Origin: a virus
Virus record (IMG/VR): IMGVR_UViG_3300031776_000001
Coordinates: 1-54,058 of that record
Length of the DNA: 54,058 bases
Strand: one strand, 5' to 3'
Shown here: in pieces, positions 14,050-21,219 of the stretch
Position numbering within the stretch: position 1 is the first letter of the stretch
Layout: every line of letters starts with the position of its first letter
Program-made: the position numbers and the translations under genes
Notes under the pieces: generated by a model
Told to the model about the DNA's origin: nothing
What the model saw: the letters and a program-made list of their open reading frames with translations, nothing else
Databases searched by the model: none

Positions 14050-16083
14050 ATGTGGAGCTATCAGCTGGTACGGGAGGTACCAGACCTGCCACCTGGGCCG
14101 GTGGCACTGGATATCGAGACCACTGGCCTCCGCCCTGGTGAGGATCAGGTGGTGGTGATCAGCGTAGCGGCACCGGACCAGGCCTGGGTGGTAGACTGCC
14201 GCGGGTTGGCGCGGGAGGTGATTGCGCACTGGTTGGAGCGGCTCTTTGCCCAGCACCCCATCCTGGTCCACAACGGGATCTTCGATATCGTGTTCCTCCA
14301 GGTGGCCTACGGTGTGGCTGCGCCGCCGGTGGGGCAGCTCTGGGATACCAAGCTGGTGGAAGCGATTCTCGAGGGTGGGGCTGCCGAGGCCACGCTGCAG
14401 GAACTGGCCCAGGAGTACTTGGGCCTGGCTCTCGACAAGTCGTGGCAGACCAGTTTCGAGGGTGGGGGCGACCTCAGCGAGGAGCAGGTGCGCTACGCGG
14501 CGTATGATGCGTTGGTGCTCCATGGGATCCAGGTGGGGCAACACCGGCGGTTACGAGACCAGAGCCATCTCTGGCGCATCGTGGCACTGGAACATCGTGT
14601 GGCGCCAGCTTTCTGGGAGATGCAGCGCCGCGGGGTGGCAGTGGACCTGGCAGTCCTCGAGGAAGAAGCACGACGCTGGCGGAGCGAGTGTGACCTGATC
14701 AGGGTGCAGCTGGAGCGTCGGCTCACCCGACGCGTCATCTCCCTCCGCGAGGGGAAGGTGGCTCAGTCTGAGGAGGAGCTAGCACAGTGGAACCAGGCAC
14801 TCGAGGCGGAGGTGGCCCGCTGCGAGGAGGAGTGGCGCCAGCGGCGGGATGATCCTGGCTGGGTGGCGAGTCTCGAGGCTGCCTGGATCGGCTACCAGGT
14901 CACCGAGAAGACAGTGGTGACTCGCGAGGAGATCCAGCGCTGGTTGGATCCGGACAAGGGGCTCCGCCGCTACTTGGAGCGGGTGCGGCAGCGTTTCCGG
15001 CGGGAGCATCCCCGGCCCAAGGTTCCGCGCATCGATGTCTGGGCACCCATCAACCTGCTCTCGTCGCAGCAACTCCTCGAGGCCTTGAATGGGGAACTTG
15101 CGGAGGCAGGGCTACCCCGCATCGAGACCACGGAGTCCAAGGTGCTGCGCAGCCTCCTGGGCCGGTATGAGGATCTGGACCGGGAGGTGTTGCGCCCCCT
15201 CTTGCGCTACAAGGAGTTGGAGAAGCTTCTCGACTTCGTGGAGCAGATCCGGGAGTACACCCGTGGCGGGGTGCTCTATCCTGACTGGCAGCAGATTGGC
15301 GCTGCCACCGGGAGGGCCTCATGCCGGAACCCCAACCTCATGGCGCAGCCGAAGTCAGCTGGCTTCCGGCGGGCCTTCGTAGCGCGGGATGGTCATGTCC
15401 TGATCACGGCGGACTACTCCCAAATCGAGCTCCGGATCATGGCGGCACTCTCAGGGGATCCAGCGATGGTGCGGGCCTTCGTGGAGGGGCAGGACCTGCA
15501 CCGTCTCACCGCCTCGCGGATCTTTCGGGTGCCAGAGGACCAGGTGACGGAGCGGCAGCGCAAGATCGGCAAGCAGGTCAACTTCGGCACCTTGTATGGG
15601 ATGGGGGCGCGGCGGCTGGTGGCAGAGCTGGCAGCGCAGGGGATCAGCATCACCCTCGAGGAGGCTCAGCAGGCGCTGGAGAGCTGGCGGAGGACCTACC
15701 GGCAAGCGGCTCAGTGGATCCGGGAGCGGGGTGAGGAGGCGGCAAAACATGGTGCCGTCTCCACGGCATTGGGCAGGATTCGCAGTTTCCCCAAGCCCCG
15801 CGATGCAGCGGAGGCGGCAGCCATCGCGAGGCGGGGTGGAAATTTGCCCATCCAGGGCACCGCTGCCGATATCATGAAGCTGGCCATGAGCGAGCTCACT
15901 GGTCTCGGGATGGTGCTCCAGGTGCATGATGAGCTGGTCCTCGAGGTACCGGCGGCGGAGGCCGAGGAGCTGGCAGTGGTCATCGAGGAGATGATGCGAG
16001 AGTGTGCTGAAGCGGTTCTCGAGGGGTTTCCCGTGGACGTCGATGTCAGAGTAGGTCAGACCTGGGCGGAGGCAGCAGAATGA
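14050..16083 (+). CDS. polA: Family A DNA polymerase with 3'-5' exonuclease
   Basis: This is the replicative polymerase of the phage. The 677 residues start with an active DnaQ-like proofreading domain: Exo I DIETTGL (D21, E23), Exo II HNGIFD (D79), Exo III YAAYD (Y149, D153). The polymerase domain shows motif A DYSQIELRIM (D455), O-helix motif B RKIGKQVNFGTLYGMG (about 504-520) and motif C HDE (about 626-628). The O-helix has Phe at the sugar-discrimination position, as in bacterial Pol I and unlike T7. There is no 5'-3' exonuclease domain. A charged helical insert (about 210-330) joins the domains. GAGGTG is the ribosome site. Confidence 0.95.
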   Translation: MWSYQLVREVPDLPPGPVALDIETTGLRPGEDQVVVISVAAPDQAWVVDCRGLAREVIAHWLERLFAQHPILVHNGIFDIVFLQVAYGVAAPPVGQLWDTKLVEAILEGGAAEATLQELAQEYLGLALDKSWQTSFEGGGDLSEEQVRYAAYDALVLHGIQVGQHRRLRDQSHLWRIVALEHRVAPAFWEMQRRGVAVDLAVLEEEARRWRSECDLIRVQLERRLTRRVISLREGKVAQSEEELAQWNQALEAEVARCEEEWRQRRDDPGWVASLEAAWIGYQVTEKTVVTREEIQRWLDPDKGLRRYLERVRQRFRREHPRPKVPRIDVWAPINLLSSQQLLEALNGELAEAGLPRIETTESKVLRSLLGRYEDLDREVLRPLLRYKELEKLLDFVEQIREYTRGGVLYPDWQQIGAATGRASCRNPNLMAQPKSAGFRRAFVARDGHVLITADYSQIELRIMAALSGDPAMVRAFVEGQDLHRLTASRIFRVPEDQVTERQRKIGKQVNFGTLYGMGARRLVAELAAQGISITLEEAQQALESWRRTYRQAAQWIRERGEEAAKHGAVSTALGRIRSFPKPRDAAEAAAIARRGGNLPIQGTAADIMKLAMSELTGLGMVLQVHDELVLEVPAAEAEELAVVIEEMMRECAEAVLEGFPVDVDVRVGQTWAEAAE

Positions 16084-16478
16084 GCCGGATACCGCAGAGT
16101 GTGCTCATCGCAGGACTCCGGTATCGCGTGGTGCTGGAGGAGGAGATGGTCAGTGACGAAGGTGTGGAGATCCTGGGGCAACACGATTACGGGAGACTGC
16201 AGCTCAAGCTGTCGCTGGCAGCGGATCCCGAGGTGCGCCCCTTCGTCTTGCTCCATGAGGTGCTCCATGCCTGCGTCACGGTGAGTGGTGGCGACTCGCA
16301 CCAGGAGGAGGCGCTGGTGGCGGGCCTCTCGCATGTGCTGTTGCAAGTGCTGCGGGAGAACCCTGATCTGGTGCGGTATCTTTTGGGAAGGTCGGTGCAG
16401 CGAGGTAGCACAGGAAGGAGTGGACACGATGCGGCAGGTTCGGGTACCGCAACGGAGGCTGATGGTGGATCCGCTTGA
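16080..16478 (+). CDS. HExxH metallopeptidase-like small protein
   Basis: A 132-residue protein with LLHEVLHAC (H59, E60, H63) followed by Glu residues in the next helix (HQEEALVAGL), which would give a zinc site of the gluzincin or ImmA/SprT type. Small phage proteins with HEVLHA are common in replication modules and have no assigned substrate. The start overlaps the polymerase stop as ATGA, so the genes are coupled. The last 17 residues (GSTGRSGHDAAGSGTATEADGG) overlap the next gene and are low-complexity, suggesting a run-on C-terminus. Confidence 0.7.
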   Translation: MSRIPQSVLIAGLRYRVVLEEEMVSDEGVEILGQHDYGRLQLKLSLAADPEVRPFVLLHEVLHACVTVSGGDSHQEEALVAGLSHVLLQVLRENPDLVRYLLGRSVQRGSTGRSGHDAAGSGTATEADGGSA

Positions 16479-16680
16479 CGTGGTGGAGCAGATCCGGTGG
16501 GAGATCCTGGAGGCCAACCGGTCTCAAGAGCAGTTGTGGGATCGGCTGGCTCATCTCGGTGAGGCGTTGGATCTGGTGGAGGCTCTCGAGGCAGCGTTGG
16601 AGGAGGCGATTCGGGCTACGGCACTGGATCTCCGGACCTGGGGAGGTGGCGAGGGGGAAGAGCTGGTGGAGGGTGTCTGA
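16429..16680 (+). CDS. Small acidic helical protein
   Basis: An 83-residue protein beginning MRQVRVPQRRLMVDPLDVVEQIRWEI. The ATG has GGAAGGAG eight bases upstream, clearly the best start in the frame. The middle is a continuous amphipathic helix (AHLGEALDLVEALEAALEEAIRATALDLR), probably oligomeric. It sits between the metallopeptidase and the primase, and its stop overlaps the primase start. Function unknown. Confidence 0.7.
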   Translation: MRQVRVPQRRLMVDPLDVVEQIRWEILEANRSQEQLWDRLAHLGEALDLVEALEAALEEAIRATALDLRTWGGGEGEELVEGV

Positions 16681-17576
16681 TGGTGGTGCTGGTGCACTGC
16701 CCCTTCCATGACGACTCGACGCCCTCGTTAGCACTGTACCCGGATCACGCCTTCTGCTACGGTGGCTGTGGCTGGATAGAGCTGGAACAGCTACCGGAGG
16801 AACTGAGGAGGTTGGCAGAGCGGCAGGTGCAGACGCAGCACCGCTGTGGCTGTCAGCATCCACCGGAGCGGCTGCTGACTCTGGTGGATCCCTGGGCCTG
16901 GAACCTTCTCGAGGGGCCGCGCCGCCACCGGCTGGCCTGGCTCGAGGCACGGGGCATCGATGCTGCCGCGGCGCGGCGCTTTCGCCTGGGGCACACAGGA
17001 GCTTGGTTCGTGATCCCGGTGTTGCAGGGAAACCAGGTACTGGGAGTCCGCTTCCGCCGAGACCCCTATTACCTCGACGAGGACCAGGGGCCCAGGTATC
17101 GCAACCCGAAAGGGCAACCTGTGCTCCTCTACCGGCCCAACCCTGGTGGCTGGCCGCTGGTGGTGACCGAGGGGGAATTCGATGCCATGTTGCTCTGCCT
17201 GGTAGGGTGCGACGCGGTCACCGCGACAGCTGGTGCGGGGAGCCTGGTGGGCCTCTTGGAGCGAGAGGGGATCCTGGAACAGTATCGGCGGAGTGGTGCC
17301 ACCCTGCATGTGGCGACGGATCAGGATGCGGCGGGAGAGGGGGTAGTGGAACAGCTCTTGGGGCGCGGTGTGGGTGTCTGCCGCTGGCGCTGGGATGGAG
17401 GCAAAGATGTCTCCGAGGTCTTGGCAGGAGTGCCTCGCAGCGAGTGGCCAGTGTTGGTGCGGCGCTGGATGCGCGAGGGTGCCGTGAAGGCTCCTCGGCA
17501 GAGGGTGTCAGCAGGTGTGAGGAGGAGCGCGCTGGAAGGGGGAGCGGATGCCCGCGGTGGGATGGTGGCTGGGTGA
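16680..17576 (+). CDS. dnaG: DnaG-type primase (zinc finger + TOPRIM)
   Basis: It synthesises RNA primers for the phage polymerase. The 298 residues begin with a CHC2-like zinc finger (C7-P-F-H10 ... C26, C30; the last spacing is one residue longer than usual). A TOPRIM catalytic domain follows, with E164 in VVTEGEFDAM and the DQDAAGEG motif (D214, D216) for metal binding. At 298 residues it is roughly half the length of bacterial DnaG and lacks the C-terminal helicase-binding region. The accompanying DnaB also lacks its primase-binding N-terminus, so the pair may not interact in the classical way. The start overlaps the preceding stop (TGATG). Confidence 0.88.
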   Translation: MVVLVHCPFHDDSTPSLALYPDHAFCYGGCGWIELEQLPEELRRLAERQVQTQHRCGCQHPPERLLTLVDPWAWNLLEGPRRHRLAWLEARGIDAAAARRFRLGHTGAWFVIPVLQGNQVLGVRFRRDPYYLDEDQGPRYRNPKGQPVLLYRPNPGGWPLVVTEGEFDAMLLCLVGCDAVTATAGAGSLVGLLEREGILEQYRRSGATLHVATDQDAAGEGVVEQLLGRGVGVCRWRWDGGKDVSEVLAGVPRSEWPVLVRRWMREGAVKAPRQRVSAGVRRSALEGGADARGGMVAG

Positions 17577-18306
17577 GGATGTGACCATCTCCTTCGCCGA
17601 GGCCCGGGAGCAAGCAATGCGTGAAGGGGAGTTCGCGGGCTGGATCTTGCCCATCCTGGTGGCGATGGAGGAGCAGGCCACACGACAGCGAGGCTTGTGG
17701 GTCTCGCCCTCGCAGGCCCTGGTGTGCCCACGGCTGCGGGTGTTGCAACTCGAGAAACCCTACTACGTGAGGCCAGAGTGGGTGTGGGCAGCCATGAATG
17801 GCACAGCCATCCACCACTGGATGGCCGAGGTGGGTGCACTCGAGGGTTGTTTCCACGAGTTGCCGCTGGCAGCTAGGCTCACGGTGCGTCTCGGAAAGCG
17901 CGACGTCGAGTTCCCAGTGCAAGGCACGGCGGACCTCTACATCCCGGCGGAGGCGAGGCTGGTGGATGTCAAGACGACGTCGCGGCGCCTGTGGGGATCC
18001 TCCTCGAAGGTGCCGAGGGCGCTGGAGCATGAGTTCCAGGTGAACATCTACGCCTGGCTCCTCCGCGAGAGCGGTTACCCAGTGGAGCGGGCTGAGTTGT
18101 GGTATGCTCAACCAGGACTGCGGAACGGGAGAGTGGAGCGCCAGCTGGTGGTGGTGGAGCTCCTGCCCCATGAGGAGGTGGGGGAGCTCCTGGTGGCGAT
18201 AGCGGAGCCGTTAGTGCGCTACCTCGAGGAGGGGAGGCTGCCAGAGTGCCGGTGCCAGGAGCGGCCATTCATCTATCCGGATCTCTGCAGGGAGGTGGAA
18301 CCATGA
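17548..18306 (+). CDS. Cas4/RecB-like 4Fe-4S exonuclease
   Basis: The 252 residues carry the RecB-family nuclease motifs: H89 in GTAIHHW, D129 in GTADLY, D140-V-K142 in VDVKTTS, and Q164-x3-Y168 in EFQVNIYAW. C60 near the N-terminus and C234, C236 and C247 at the C-terminus are placed as in iron-sulfur-stapled Cas4/AddB nucleases. It probably resects DNA ends for recombination or packaging-linked replication. No CRISPR array or other Cas gene is present, so this is a phage recombination nuclease and not a CRISPR component. It overlaps the primase by 29 bases. Confidence 0.82.
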   Translation: MPAVGWWLGEDVTISFAEAREQAMREGEFAGWILPILVAMEEQATRQRGLWVSPSQALVCPRLRVLQLEKPYYVRPEWVWAAMNGTAIHHWMAEVGALEGCFHELPLAARLTVRLGKRDVEFPVQGTADLYIPAEARLVDVKTTSRRLWGSSSKVPRALEHEFQVNIYAWLLRESGYPVERAELWYAQPGLRNGRVERQLVVVELLPHEEVGELLVAIAEPLVRYLEEGRLPECRCQERPFIYPDLCREVEP

Positions 18307-18638
18307 AGCGGTCACGCAAGACCAGGTACCGAGAGGCCGAGAACCTGCTGCCAGAGGAGGCTAAGAGCCTGGTGATGGAGTGGCGGCGACAGCAGAACCT
18401 GGTGGTGAGTGGGCTCCTCGAGTGGTGGCGGAAGGCGAGTCCAGCCGAGAAGCAGGGGCTGCCCTGGTGCTGGGAGTCCGATGAGTCAGGGAACCCGACG
18501 CTCCTTAGGAGCCGCGATGGCGGTGTGCTGCTCAGGGTAGCAAGGATCCCCTCGGGAGAGCCGGTGCTGGTCTGGGCGCTGTCAGCAGGAACCCTGAGCC
18601 AGCTCCAGGAGACGTTGCGGGAGCTCCGCGGGGGCTGA
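18303..18638 (+). CDS. Hypothetical protein ending the replication operon
   Basis: A 111-residue protein starting MKRSRKTRYREAENLLPEEAK, translationally coupled to the nuclease gene (ATGA overlap) with GGAGGTGG upstream. It has a basic N-terminus, a helix-rich centre and a short beta-like section (GGVLLRVARIPSGEPVLVWAL). The family is not recognised. Its stop coincides with the beginning of the 2.1-kb gene-poor region. Confidence 0.66.
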   Translation: MKRSRKTRYREAENLLPEEAKSLVMEWRRQQNLVVSGLLEWWRKASPAEKQGLPWCWESDESGNPTLLRSRDGGVLLRVARIPSGEPVLVWALSAGTLSQLQETLRELRGG

Positions 18639-18671
18639 TGCTACCTCCATGCCCCAGTGCCATGTTGGCAA

Positions 18672-18704
18672 GGGTAGGGGTGGTGGGGTATGTGGGTAGT
18701 GGGG
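18672..18704 (+). other. G-quadruplex-forming motif
   Basis: Five G-runs (GGG, GGGG, GGGG, GGG, GGGG) are separated by loops of 2, 4, 5 and 4 bases on the + strand, meeting the usual intramolecular quadruplex pattern. Further candidates lie near 18740-18765 and 18925-18950, so this is a cluster and not an isolated run. They begin about 35 bases after the last gene of the replication operon. Confidence 0.65.
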
Positions 18705-19256
18705 ATTGGCCCCGGTTCTGGAGCTGGCCCAGGAAAGGAGCGGGGGTGGGGGTAGGGGTGCGCAGACGGCGCTGGCCTCGCCTGCGGCGCTGGAAGTGGT
18801 GCCTCAGACGGCGGCGGCCTCGTCCATCCCCTATGGCAAGCGGCGGCTGGTTGAGTGTGGCCCTGCACCGCGGGGCTGGTTGTTAATGGTGGTGCTGCCC
18901 TCGCATGGCGAGGCTGGTGGTGAGGGGGAGATGGGTGGAGGGGGAGGGGTGTGGTGGTTGGAGGGGAAGGTGGAGCAACGGCGGCAGGCGAGGTGTTGGA
19001 CTGGGGAGCGGCGTGTGGGAGGGTGGTGGCAGCGGGCCATTGGGTGGCAGCCATTGGATGGCCCGTTTGGTGGTAGAGGATGGATGGGCTGTGCCTGGGT
19101 GGGCCTGCATAGTGGAGCTACTCGGTTGGCCAGCCAGGTTGGCTGGCAGAGTTGGTTGGTGGGGTGGCAGGCGTCTGTTGTAGCTGCAACAGCGGATCCC
19201 TCATGGCTTGCAGGAACCGGCTCAGACCGACGAGGAGGCTCGTAGAGGGGCCTGTG

Positions 19257-19457
19257 GTAGAGGGGCTGATAGAGGTACTGGGGGTGGTCCCGAAAGGGCC
19301 TCAGCGGCCAACGTGGTGAGCCTCAGGGCATGTTCTGGGCACGGTTGGGATCCCTGCAGCAGGCTGCAGGGAGTGGCAGCTCGCTGCTGGTGCTCTTTTG
19401 CGCATAAGTGCTCTTATACGCTGGAGGCAGGTTCCGCCAAGCTCCACACTGCTAGGA
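19257..19457 (+). ncRNA. Possible structured RNA
   Basis: Consecutive hairpins include a GGTCCC-GAAA-GGGCC stem with a GNRA tetraloop (near 19285-19302), CCCTGCAG-CAGG-CTGCAGGG (near 19362-19381), and GCGCATAAG-TGCT-CTTATACGC (19400-19421, one mismatch). Immediately after comes TGGAGGC ... GCTCCA. The density and small loops suggest selection for RNA structure. I see no convincing promoter, no match to a known RNA class, and no homologue to test covariation, so this is tentative. Confidence 0.3.
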
Positions 19458-20456
19458 GCGGCAGGGGGAGGTGACATGGGCGGAAGGATCTACCCAATTA
19501 CCGGTAGCTCCTGAGAGCCGAGGTGGGGCAAGGTGGGCAGCGTGGCGGGAGTGCACCATGGTGGACCAGCCTGGTGCGAGGGAGGCAGCGACCTCGACGC
19601 AGGCACTGGCGGCAGCAGCAACCCTCGAGGAGTCGGGTGCCAGCGTGACTCAATGGACCTAGCACAGTACCGGGAGTTCATGAGAACCAACCTGCCGGGC
19701 CCTCGAGGAGGGCACCGCCACTGCGCCAGGAGCAGACTGCCACCACGACAGCACTGGTGGCGCCGACTCAACACGCGGCCTGATGCCAGCTGCACCTGCG
19801 CACCCTGTCCACCGGTGGAGCGGCAGGCAGGCAGCTAGAGCACTGGCAACCCCTTGGCCCCTGATCTGCCTCCGCTCCAGCACCACCAGCGCTCACTACC
19901 ACCCACACCAGCCAGTCGCAGCAGTTGGATCAGCTACCAAAGGTTTGGGAGCAGTCACCTGCACCAGGTACCCCTACCCAGTACCCGTTGTGCTGGGATA
20001 CCCTACCCCAGTACCCGCTGCAGGTAGGGGCATACGGTACCGGGGTATCAGCACAAACGCAGCGCCAGGGCGCGCAAAGTTGTGACAAGGGGGCAGGGGT
20101 AGGGAGTTTGGGGGTACTGGTAGGGGGTATGGGCGCAATCCCTTGCCCACTGCCCTGTTGCCCCACCGCCAATCCTCACCCACTGCCCCGCAACCCGCAG
20201 TAGCCCGCAGCAACCTCGTCTCCTGCCCCTGCGTCCCCTCAATCCCACTCCATCCTGCCCTGGCCACCTGCCCTCGCCACCTACCCCGGCTGTGTCCACC
20301 GTCACCACCTCCCACCTCCCCTACCTGTGCCTCAAGGTCACACACCATTCTCGTACCGGCCCCGCAGAGCTTTGCTTTGGGTCCCTCTGAGATCCGCGTC
20401 GCGACGCCAATGTTGGAGGCAAGAAACGAATCCGAAAAATTCCCCCTCGAAACCCC

Positions 20457-20485
20457 TTGACAACCGCTCCCACAGGTGCTATAAC
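20457..20485 (+). promoter_or_regulatory. Near-consensus promoter of the second rightward operon
   Basis: TTGACA (20457-20462) is followed after 17 bases by TATAAC (20480-20485): six and five consensus matches at optimal spacing. It is the strongest promoter-like sequence I find in the window. It would start a transcript near 20492 with a leader of about 290 bases. Confidence 0.85.
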
Positions 20486-20784
20486 GGTACCAGAAGACAA
20501 GAGCGGCACCACCCGGCCCCCCCCCCCTCGAGACGAGGGGCCAGGAACAGGAGCCGCACCGGCATCCACCAGCAAGCCACGTCACCCGGTGCCGGGCACC
20601 TTGACAAGCGAGACGGTCACCTCTGGGTGCTGTGACAGCACTCGGAGCCTCGAGAACCGAAGCTGGCCAGCGTGGCGTCGAGGGAGCCACCAGCCAGCTT
20701 CGTGGGAGCAGGAGTTGAACCGGGGTGCGACTCCCCGGGCTCCCAGAGGTAGGTACGGTTCTCGAGTCCGTAAGGAGGGACACC
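20486..20784 (+). promoter_or_regulatory. Long structured mRNA leader
   Basis: Between the promoter and the first ATG lie at least five hairpins. They are CCCCTCG-AGA-CGAGGGG (20524-20540), GTGCT-GTGAC-AGCAC (20627-20641), CGAAGCTGGC ... GCCAGCTTCG with an inner GTGGC/GCCAC (20658-20702), a tRNA-like minihelix (20703-20745), and TACGG ... CCGTA (20754-20772) directly abutting the ribosome site AGGAGGG. A tract of about 13 C residues precedes the first hairpin. The hairpin touching the Shine-Dalgarno sequence suggests translational control of the first gene. Confidence 0.6.
20703..20745 (+). ncRNA. tRNA-like acceptor/T-arm minihelix in the leader
   Basis: TGGGAGC (20703-20709) pairs with GCTCCCA (20739-20745) over seven bases, the length of a tRNA acceptor stem. 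Inside it, CCGGGG-TGCGACT-CCCCGG (20720-20738) mimics a T arm with a seven-base loop. The D and anticodon arms are replaced by the ten bases AGGAGTTGAA. It may be a decayed tRNA or a functional tRNA mimic in the leader. Confidence 0.5.
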
Positions 20785-21105
20785 ATGGTCAACCTCATGC
20801 AGCAGGCGGAAATGATCCGCGAGCTCCGCCGCAACCGCGCCATCCAGATGTTCTACCAGGAGGTGGCAGCCCTCGCTCTGGCCGATGCCATCAGCCAGTG
20901 CTGGTTCCAGCTCACCGGTGAGCGCCTGGATGAGACCGACGCACTCCACCTGGCCAAGGTCGCGATGGAGCACCTCCCTGACCAGTCCTGGATCACCATC
21001 GGCAGCTGGTTCCGGAGCCAGAATGGCAGCCACCGCGACCTCCTCAACCACGAGGCCGACGCGGAGATCCTGGTCTACCGCCTCCGCGACCTCGGCTACC
21101 TCTGA
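20785..21105 (+). CDS. Hypothetical protein, first gene of second rightward operon
   Basis: A 106-residue, mainly helical protein (MVNLMQQAEMIRELRRNRAI ... EVAALALADAISQCWFQLTG ... LLNHEADAEILVYRLRDLGYL). The start at the ATG after AAGGAGGGACACC is unambiguous. I recognise no family. As the first gene behind the strongest promoter and a long structured leader it is probably made early and abundantly, as host-takeover or anti-defence proteins often are, but that is inference from position only. Codons here favour C in the third position, unlike the replication operon. Confidence 0.72.
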   Translation: MVNLMQQAEMIRELRRNRAIQMFYQEVAALALADAISQCWFQLTGERLDETDALHLAKVAMEHLPDQSWITIGSWFRSQNGSHRDLLNHEADAEILVYRLRDLGYL

Positions 21106-21118
21106 TGCCCACTCCCTT

Positions 21119-21214
21119 CCCTCCCTTCCCCAGCAGCTGCGGGTGTCACCCAGCACCCGCAGCGTCGAATGGGACCTCTTGCCAGAGAGGTGCCAGGGAA
21201 ACTGGAAAGGAGGG
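21119..21214 (+). promoter_or_regulatory. Repeated structured 5'-UTR element, copy A
   Basis: A pyrimidine tract (21119-21129) is followed by the conserved CCCCAGC, then stem 1 GCTGCGGGTG/CACCCGCAGC (21136-21163). The linker GTCGAATGG leads to stem 2 ACCTCT/AGAGGT (21174-21191). Stem 3 is CCAG-GGAAA-CTGG (21193-21205), directly followed by the ribosome site AAAGGAGGG (21206-21214). CCCTCC of the tract can pair with GGAGGG of the ribosome site, closing a multi-branch junction. The ATG of the next gene is six bases on. Confidence 0.7.
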
Positions 21215-21219
21215 AACCG

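Larger units (their letters stand above)
18639..20456. other. 1.8-kb gene-poor, strand-biased, hairpin-rich region
   Basis: I see no supportable protein gene. Frames here are Gly/Arg/Pro-rich shadows without consistent ribosome sites. The left part (18650-19250) is extremely G-rich on the + strand and holds several runs able to form G-quadruplexes. A middle part (19210-19480) has closely packed hairpins. The right part (20140-20330) is C-rich on the + strand. Two 19-base near-identical direct repeats around TACCC-TACCC-AGTACCCG lie at 19969-19987 and 19999-20017. The region separates two rightward operons with opposite strand composition. It may be a replication-termination or origin zone, or encode non-coding RNA. 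Confidence 0.6.

Noticed and set aside
17548-18306. Cas4 of a CRISPR system
   Set aside because: No array or other cas genes; phage recombination modules often carry Cas4/RecB-like nucleases.
18638-18886. 82-codon frame starting in a TGATG overlap at the end of the replication operon
   Set aside because: The overlap looks like coupling, but the product is Gly/Arg/Trp/Pro-rich and coincides with the quadruplex cluster, so it is probably not translated usefully.
18706-19245. 179-codon + strand frame in the G-rich region
   Set aside because: Gly/Trp-rich translation of G-runs, no ribosome site, no domain.
20611-20640. Second promoter from TTGACA at 20611
   Set aside because: No acceptable -10 box at 16-18 bases.
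19974-20843. 289-codon minus-strand frame
   Set aside because: It overlaps the strong rightward promoter, structured leader and first gene of the next operon, and has no ribosome site.
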